Positions 5,582 through 9,455 of a stretch of DNA of 9,455 bases are shown here, in pieces. The translations under genes and the position numbers were made by a program. The notes under the pieces are model-generated. The model searched no databases. It saw only the letters and a list, made by a program, of their open reading frames with translations, and was not told the DNA's origin. Numbering within the stretch: position 1 is the first letter of the stretch; the number at the start of each line of letters is the position of its first letter. Source of the DNA: JAFDVL01 sp043736395 (GTDB lineage: Bacteria > Acidobacteriota > Blastocatellia > RBC074). Location of the stretch: the NCBI GenBank assembly GCA_043736395.1, contig JAYTCQ010000052.1, positions 1 through 9,455 of the forward strand. The letters run 5' to 3'.

Positions 5582-7231
5582 TTATCTCGCACTCACCGCT
5601 TTATTTTCATATACCTTCACCACGGGCAATAAAATCCGCGATGGATGGTCTTTATCAAAGTAAATTGTATTGTTAGCAACACGCGTTTCCGCATCAGCTC
5701 TCAGTGGTTTTCCAGTATTCGGATTTGGATCAAAGCGCGGATCATTCGAACTCGAAACATGCACGCCGATGCGATGTCCTTTATTGAAAACCAGGCTCGT
5801 AGACCACAGGTCAATTTTGAATTTATAGACTTCACCTTTCTTCATAAAAACTTCGTGATCGAAGCCTTCGCGGAAGCGTGCGCGGAGTCCATTATCCTGC
5901 ACTAAACGTTCTGTACCGTCGGGGTAAACGTCTACCAGCTTCGCCATGAAATCTGTGTCGGGGCAATCCGAAGACGCGAACAGCTCAACTGTTAATGGGC
6001 CAGTCACTTCGACGGGAGTGTCGAGCAGAGCAGTTATGAATTTCAAGACATCTTTGCGTTCACCGATGGCGCGTTGATCCATCGGGCCTTTTTTAGCGAA
6101 TAAATTTGCACCTCCAATCGTTGGGATTGGATTTTTGGGATCGTAGACGTACGTGCTTGAACTCGGCTTATCGCTGAGGACAGCATTGCTCAAAACACCG
6201 CCAGCATTCAGAAAAAATGAAGTCGTTCGCGCAGGGACAGGCCACGCCTGCGCGGTACGCCATTCGTTGCCGGGAGCTTTCGGATCAGTCGTGTCTCCCA
6301 TCACAAAATACCGGACGGCAGGTTCGTCCATGATTCCGTTGTTGACGCCTTTCAGCCAATATTCAAACCATCGCGCCTGTTCGGTTGGATCCAGCGCGAA
6401 CGATGCTGTTGTCGGATATTTCACTTCTTCGACTGTCCCGTGCGCCCACGGCCCCATCATTAATTTTTGATTTCCGGCAGCGAATCCGCCACCTCGATTC
6501 TGAAGTCCCGTGAAGTTATCAATGTTACCTTGCGCAAAAATATCGTACCAGCCGCCCTGGTTATAAACAGGAACTTTTACTTTTTCCCAGTGCAATTTTC
6601 CTTCGCGCATATTCGTGAATCCGTCATCAACTGCGTGCTCAAAAGTCAGCTTTAAAATGTCTTCCGCTTTTTGCGCTTTGAGCCAGGTTTCGTTCATCTC
6701 TTTGCGGAAGATTCCTCCGGTGTAAAGTGAATGTTGATAGGCGCTGGCGGGAGCGACAATCACATACATCGCCGTCAAATGCGGCGGCGCCATAATCGAA
6801 GCCTGATTCGCGGTGATGCCCATCGCTGAGCCGCCCGTCATTCCGATTTTGCCATTTGACCACGGCTGTTTGGCGATCCATTCGACGGTGTCGTAGCCGT
6901 CAAGATGATCGTCCATGAATGGCATGTATTTTCCTTCGCTCTGAAATCTTCCGCGACAATCCTGCACTACAATCGCGTATCCTTTCGCCGTCCAAAATGA
7001 TGGCTTCCCTGAGCCAAGCGTCGTAGACTTGTTGTATGGCGTTCTGGTCAAAATCACTGGCCACGGCCCTTTTCCTTCGGGCAAATAAATGTCAGTAGCG
7101 AGTTTTACTCCGTCGCGCATTGCAGCCATTTGCGTTTCAGGTTTGGCGGGAGCCAGAGCCTGCGCTGTTACGGCTGTGGCGGCGAGCAGGAGGGTGAAAA
7201 TTACCAACAACAAAATCAAATGTTTTTTCAT
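5582..7231 (-). CDS. Secreted CocE/NonD-family alpha/beta hydrolase
   Basis: A serine hydrolase of the X-Pro dipeptidyl-peptidase (S15)/cocaine-esterase family, 549 residues, acting on an ester or acyl-peptide that cannot be named. A clear signal peptide (KK, hydrophobic run about 4-22, TAQA near 22-25) predicts export. The alpha/beta-hydrolase core follows, with DGVKLATDIYLPEG (about 40-53), VVQDCRGRFQSEG (about 88-100, the family's oxyanion/RGxGxS-like region) and the nucleophile turn GMTGGSAMG (about 130-138, Ser135). GGWYD gives Asp230 and GPWAHG gives His264, so the triad is complete. The C-terminal jelly-roll (about 400-549) has LVFNKGHRIGVHVSSSNDPRFDPNPNTG-type features ending in the usual DHPSRILLPV. 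AAAGG lies shortly before ATG, a usable ribosome-binding site. The turn reads GxSxMG where many relatives have GxSYGG. Confidence 0.9.
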   Translation of the reverse strand: MKKHLILLLVIFTLLLAATAVTAQALAPAKPETQMAAMRDGVKLATDIYLPEGKGPWPVILTRTPYNKSTTLGSGKPSFWTAKGYAIVVQDCRGRFQSEGKYMPFMDDHLDGYDTVEWIAKQPWSNGKIGMTGGSAMGITANQASIMAPPHLTAMYVIVAPASAYQHSLYTGGIFRKEMNETWLKAQKAEDILKLTFEHAVDDGFTNMREGKLHWEKVKVPVYNQGGWYDIFAQGNIDNFTGLQNRGGGFAAGNQKLMMGPWAHGTVEEVKYPTTASFALDPTEQARWFEYWLKGVNNGIMDEPAVRYFVMGDTTDPKAPGNEWRTAQAWPVPARTTSFFLNAGGVLSNAVLSDKPSSSTYVYDPKNPIPTIGGANLFAKKGPMDQRAIGERKDVLKFITALLDTPVEVTGPLTVELFASSDCPDTDFMAKLVDVYPDGTERLVQDNGLRARFREGFDHEVFMKKGEVYKFKIDLWSTSLVFNKGHRIGVHVSSSNDPRFDPNPNTGKPLRADAETRVANNTIYFDKDHPSRILLPVVKVYENKAVSAR

Positions 7232-7296
7232 GAGCTACCTTTCGGGATTGAGAGTTTGAGAAATTCAAGACAAGATAATCATACTGCAAAATCTTC

Positions 7297-7301
7297 AGGA
7301 G
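7297..7301 (+). promoter_or_regulatory. Ribosome-binding site for the 7311 gene
   Basis: AGGAG lies 9 bases before ATG 7311 and fixes this start. It is one of the few strong Shine-Dalgarno sites in the window. By contrast, no such site precedes GTG 7602, which supports one original reading frame starting at 7311. Confidence 0.6.
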
Positions 7302-7310
7302 AAAAATACA

Positions 7311-7601
7311 ATGGTCGAATGGAAAGCAATATTGCTGATTTACCCGTCAATTGAAGTGAGTTTGCCGCTGGGTTGGTTGCGGAAAAAAGAATTCAAGCAT
7401 CAGTTGCAACAATCGGAAGTTGATGACGCGCTGGAGGCTTGGAAACATTTTCCGGAACTCGCGAACGAGTGCTCTGAAGGCGAAGTGAATATCGTTACGG
7501 ACACGGTCTACATTGAGCGAACTCTAAATTCATTGACAGCGATGGGTGAGAAAATTTATTGGCCTTCGCCAGTGGATACAAAACCTGAAATTGATCGCTA
7601 G
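7311..7601 (+). CDS. N-terminal part of a TAG-interrupted putative metallopeptidase
   Basis: Codes for 96 residues and ends in TAG at 7599-7601. The next codon in the same frame, GTG 7602, opens 140 further residues, so the two parts look like one gene of about 236 codons with an internal amber codon. This part has a hydrophobic strand (about 5-12), a helix with EVDDALEAWKHFPELANECS (about 36-55) and ends in YWPSPVDTKPEIDR. It has no signal peptide and no recognised catalytic motif by itself. Its strong ribosome-binding site (7297-7301) shows that translation starts here. Without readthrough it would be a truncated, probably inactive product. The alternative is two separate coupled genes; I think that less likely, given the lack of a ribosome-binding site for the second part. 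Confidence 0.7.
   Translation: MVEWKAILLIYPSIEVSLPLGWLRKKEFKHQLQQSEVDDALEAWKHFPELANECSEGEVNIVTDTVYIERTLNSLTAMGEKIYWPSPVDTKPEIDR
7599..7601 (+). other. In-frame TAG inside one likely gene
   Basis: The codons run GAT CGC TAG GTG AAA, with no frame change on either side. One base change would restore a sense codon (TGG Trp, CAG Gln, TAC or TAT Tyr, AAG Lys). Possible readings are a recent nonsense mutation, a sequencing or assembly error, or amber recoding. The following bases are not the CARYYA readthrough context known from viruses. Confidence 0.6.
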
Positions 7602-8024
7602 GTGAAAACTGGCAAATATGATTCGATTTTTGTTTTCTGGCTTTTGATGAATGCTGTGATCGGCGAAGTCATTCCTTCGGGAGGCTGGGGCTTAGGGATG
7701 GGGCCGACTGAACAATCAAATTTTGCGACGTATGCCGCTGTCGGAAATTCCGCCCGCGAAGATTGGACTCGTCCACGGATCGGAGAAGTCTGGTTGCATG
7801 AATGGCTTCACGGTGTTTGCAATCACTTTTCCAATAAAGGTTTTCAAATGCCAAGCGGGGACGCGGATGGCGGCGGCAGAAGCGGATATACACAACATGA
7901 AGAACACGGCTGGACAGATTATTATCGTGATTTGATGTGTGGCAATGTGACCATTGGTGAAGAGGAAAAAGGCATTACGACTGAGGCGTGGCGGACGGGT
8001 TCGATTTTGAATTCGATTGTCTAA
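7602..8024 (+). CDS. C-terminal part of the putative metallopeptidase, HEWLH motif
   Basis: Continues the 7311 frame for 140 residues after the TAG. It holds the functional motif: GEVWLHEWLHGVC (about 62-74), an HExxH zinc-peptidase signature on what looks like a helix, with His66, Glu67 and His70. Conserved-looking segments are IPSGGWGLGMG (about 24-34, glycine-rich), MPSGDADGGGRSGY (about 84-97) and HGWTDYYRDLMCG (about 103-115), which may supply the third metal ligand through its His or Asp. KYDSIFVFW (about 5-13) is probably a core strand, which would be odd as the start of a separate protein. The GTG start has no Shine-Dalgarno; only reinitiation at TAGGTG could translate it alone. I do not recognise a named family, and the substrate is unknown. 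Confidence 0.65.
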   Translation: MKTGKYDSIFVFWLLMNAVIGEVIPSGGWGLGMGPTEQSNFATYAAVGNSAREDWTRPRIGEVWLHEWLHGVCNHFSNKGFQMPSGDADGGGRSGYTQHEEHGWTDYYRDLMCGNVTIGEEEKGITTEAWRTGSILNSIV

Positions 8025-8037
8025 TTATCACTTGGTA

Positions 8038-8159
8038 TGACCTGGTGGCAGTAGCCCGCGCGTCAGCAAGGGCAGCTTCTATCAGGCGTTCGTTGAAACC
8101 GAAGGGAAGCACCTATCGATGCGGCCCTTGCTGACGCGCGGGCTACTGCCACCAGATCA
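8038..8159. repeat. Inverted REP doublet (REPIN-like)
   Basis: Arms 8042-8073 and 8124-8155 are perfect 32-base reverse complements, and 35 of 36 match if extended to 8038-8159. Each arm carries GTAG (8051-8054; on the minus strand 8146-8143) directly before CCCGCGCGTCAGCAAGGG, an imperfect hairpin with a CCC/GGG base. The middle 50 bases show only slight symmetry. It fills most of the gap between the metallopeptidase stop and the start of the MBL-fold gene, so transcription from upstream has to pass through it. Confidence 0.85.
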
Positions 8160-8174
8160 CAATTGTAAAAAAAT

Positions 8175-9455
8175 ATGAAAAAAATATTTCTTAAAGTTAT
8201 CGCTTCGACATTTATTACTTTGATGTTTATTGTGCCGATCAACAGCCAGATTCCGGCAAATCCGATCACCCTGATTAGAATCGGGCAGGATCAAAAACAG
8301 GCGACAAAAATCACGGAAAATATTTTTCAGGCAATTGGCTGGAGCAATACATTTCTGGTCAAAACTTCTGATGGAAATGTGATAATTGACACTTCGATTG
8401 CATTCAATTCTGCGTTGCACAAACGATTGCTCGAAGCGGAATCGAAGGCCGCGATCAAATACATCATTCTCACGCACGGACAAGGCGATCATACAGGCGG
8501 CGTGCAAGCCTGGAGGCAGCCGGAAACAAAAATTATCGCCCAAAAAAATCAGGTGGAATTTTTGCATTATATGGCGAGGCTGAATGGGTTTTTCGCCGAA
8601 CGAAATGCTGCTCAGTTTTCGCTGAATACACCAAAGCCAACGAGCTGGCCAGGGAATTATGGAGCTGAAATTGCACCGAATATTTTCTTCGATGATCAGT
8701 ATAAATTCGAACTTGGCGGAGTGAAATTTGAAGTGGTTTCTACGCCCGGTGAAACACCGGATCACCTGACGGTGTGGTTGCCGGAGTCAAAAATTGCTTT
8801 CATTGGAGACAATTATTACGATTCATTTCCGAACATTTATACGCTGCGTGGAACAGAGCAACGTCCCGCGTTAGACTACGTCAATTCCATCAATAAAATT
8901 CTGGCGCTGAAGCCGGAAATTGTTTTGCCCAGTCACGGCAATGCGATTCGTGGGAATGCGGAAATTACGAGATTGCTGACGCGTTATCGCGATGCCATTT
9001 TGTACGTCCACGATGAGACGGTGAAGGGAATGAACGCAGGCAAGGATGTGTGGACCTTGATGAATGAAATCAAGCTTCCGAACGCTTTGGACATCGGAGA
9101 ATCCTACGGAAAATTATCGTGGTCGGTGCGGGGAATTTATGAAGGATATGTGGGCTATTTTGATTTGAATCCGGCGACGATTTACGAGACTCCGGTGTCG
9201 GCTATTTTCCCGGATTTGATGAAGCTCGCAGGAGGAGGGGACGTCATTGTGAAATTAGCCAACGAGAAAATTCAAGCCGAAAAATTCGTTGAAGCTCTGC
9301 ACTTGTGTGAAGTAGTTTTGAAATCTGATCCCGCACAAAAATCCGCGTTGGCAGCAAAGTTGAAAAGTCTCGAAGCATTGAGGGAGAGATGCCGCAACAG
9401 CAACGAGCGAGGTTGGCTGGATTCGAGTATTAAAGCGGTGAAAGAGAAATTAAAT
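8175..9455 (+). CDS. Exported MBL-fold, alkylsulfatase-like hydrolase (runs off window)
   Basis: Open from ATG 8175 to the last base, 427 codons with no stop, so the 3' end lies outside. The first 25 or so residues (KK, hydrophobic run, NSQ) are a signal peptide. The metallo-beta-lactamase core shows NTFLVKTSDGNVIIDTS (about 58-74), the metal motif THGQGDHTGG (about 100-109; His101, Asp105, His106), TPGETPDH (about 190-197), FIGDNYYDSFPNIYTLRG (about 209-226) and LPSHGNAIRG (about 251-260, His254). The GDN...FPN.Y.LRG block and the following helical part (about 260-427, with YRDAILYVHDETVKGMN and VRGIYEGYVGYFDLNP) mark the SdsA1/alkylsulfatase group with its dimerisation domain. A sulfatase function is likely but not certain. 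The metal motif is unusual, with Gln103 where the second His of HxHxDH is expected. No Shine-Dalgarno is visible, only an A-rich leader. Confidence 0.88.
   Translation, partial: MKKIFLKVIASTFITLMFIVPINSQIPANPITLIRIGQDQKQATKITENIFQAIGWSNTFLVKTSDGNVIIDTSIAFNSALHKRLLEAESKAAIKYIILTHGQGDHTGGVQAWRQPETKIIAQKNQVEFLHYMARLNGFFAERNAAQFSLNTPKPTSWPGNYGAEIAPNIFFDDQYKFELGGVKFEVVSTPGETPDHLTVWLPESKIAFIGDNYYDSFPNIYTLRGTEQRPALDYVNSINKILALKPEIVLPSHGNAIRGNAEITRLLTRYRDAILYVHDETVKGMNAGKDVWTLMNEIKLPNALDIGESYGKLSWSVRGIYEGYVGYFDLNPATIYETPVSAIFPDLMKLAGGGDVIVKLANEKIQAEKFVEALHLCEVVLKSDPAQKSALAAKLKSLEALRERCRNSNERGWLDSSIKAVKEKLN

Noticed and set aside
7248..7285. Promoter for the 7311 gene (TTGAGA with GATAAT or CATACT)
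   Set aside because: Spacings of 20 or 18 bases and partial matches are not convincing in AT-rich DNA.
8157..8765. 202-residue minus-strand frame opposite the MBL-fold gene
   Set aside because: The plus strand encodes a clear signal peptide and all family motifs; the antisense frame is Cys/Arg/Phe-rich shadow sequence.

Overview
The window is a moderately AT-rich piece of a bacterial chromosome carrying mostly housekeeping or catabolic genes on both strands, with short gaps. No phage, IS transposase, rRNA, tRNA or CRISPR array is visible. The most striking non-coding content is a set of short palindromic elements of the REP/REPIN type in the gaps. Repeats of this look, together with secreted CocE-type hydrolases and alkylsulfatase-like metallo-beta-lactamase-fold (MBL-fold) enzymes, suggest a soil-type bacterium. 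I lean towards Acidobacteriota (Blastocatellia/Pyrinomonadaceae-like), but this is a weak inference from general pattern and not a database match.

Layout. 63-950 (+) is a complete prephenate dehydrogenase, tyrA. Facing it, 1503-971 (-) is a two-gene toxin-antitoxin-like operon: a DUF4258 protein followed by a YgiT-type zinc-finger protein, with a 4-base overlap. 2755-1589 (-) is a glutaryl-CoA dehydrogenase-type acyl-CoA dehydrogenase. Upstream of it on the same strand are two small unrecognised genes that overlap by 8 bases (3310-3113 and 3120-2839), then exodeoxyribonuclease III, xthA (4230-3460). Divergent from xthA is ybaK, a Cys-tRNA(Pro) deacylase (4317-4784). It is followed by an EVE-domain protein (4971-5381) with a good sigma70-type promoter. 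7231-5582 (-) is a secreted CocE/NonD-family hydrolase. From 7311 on the + strand lies a putative HExxH metallopeptidase gene interrupted by an in-frame TAG at 7599-7601, and then an exported MBL-fold/alkylsulfatase-like enzyme that begins at 8175 and runs off the window end.

How the genes work together. Apart from the toxin-antitoxin-like pair, and possibly the small-gene pair with the acyl-CoA dehydrogenase, there is no obvious shared pathway. tyrA serves tyrosine synthesis, the dehydrogenase serves lysine/tryptophan-type acyl-CoA catabolism, xthA serves DNA repair, ybaK serves translation fidelity, and the CocE and MBL enzymes are exported hydrolases.

Nothing here makes a convincing new multi-gene system. 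The points that deserve attention are the TAG-interrupted metallopeptidase, the density and compound structure of the REP-like elements (one fills the whole gap between two convergent stop codons), the HTH-less antitoxin candidate, and the variant metal motif of the MBL enzyme.
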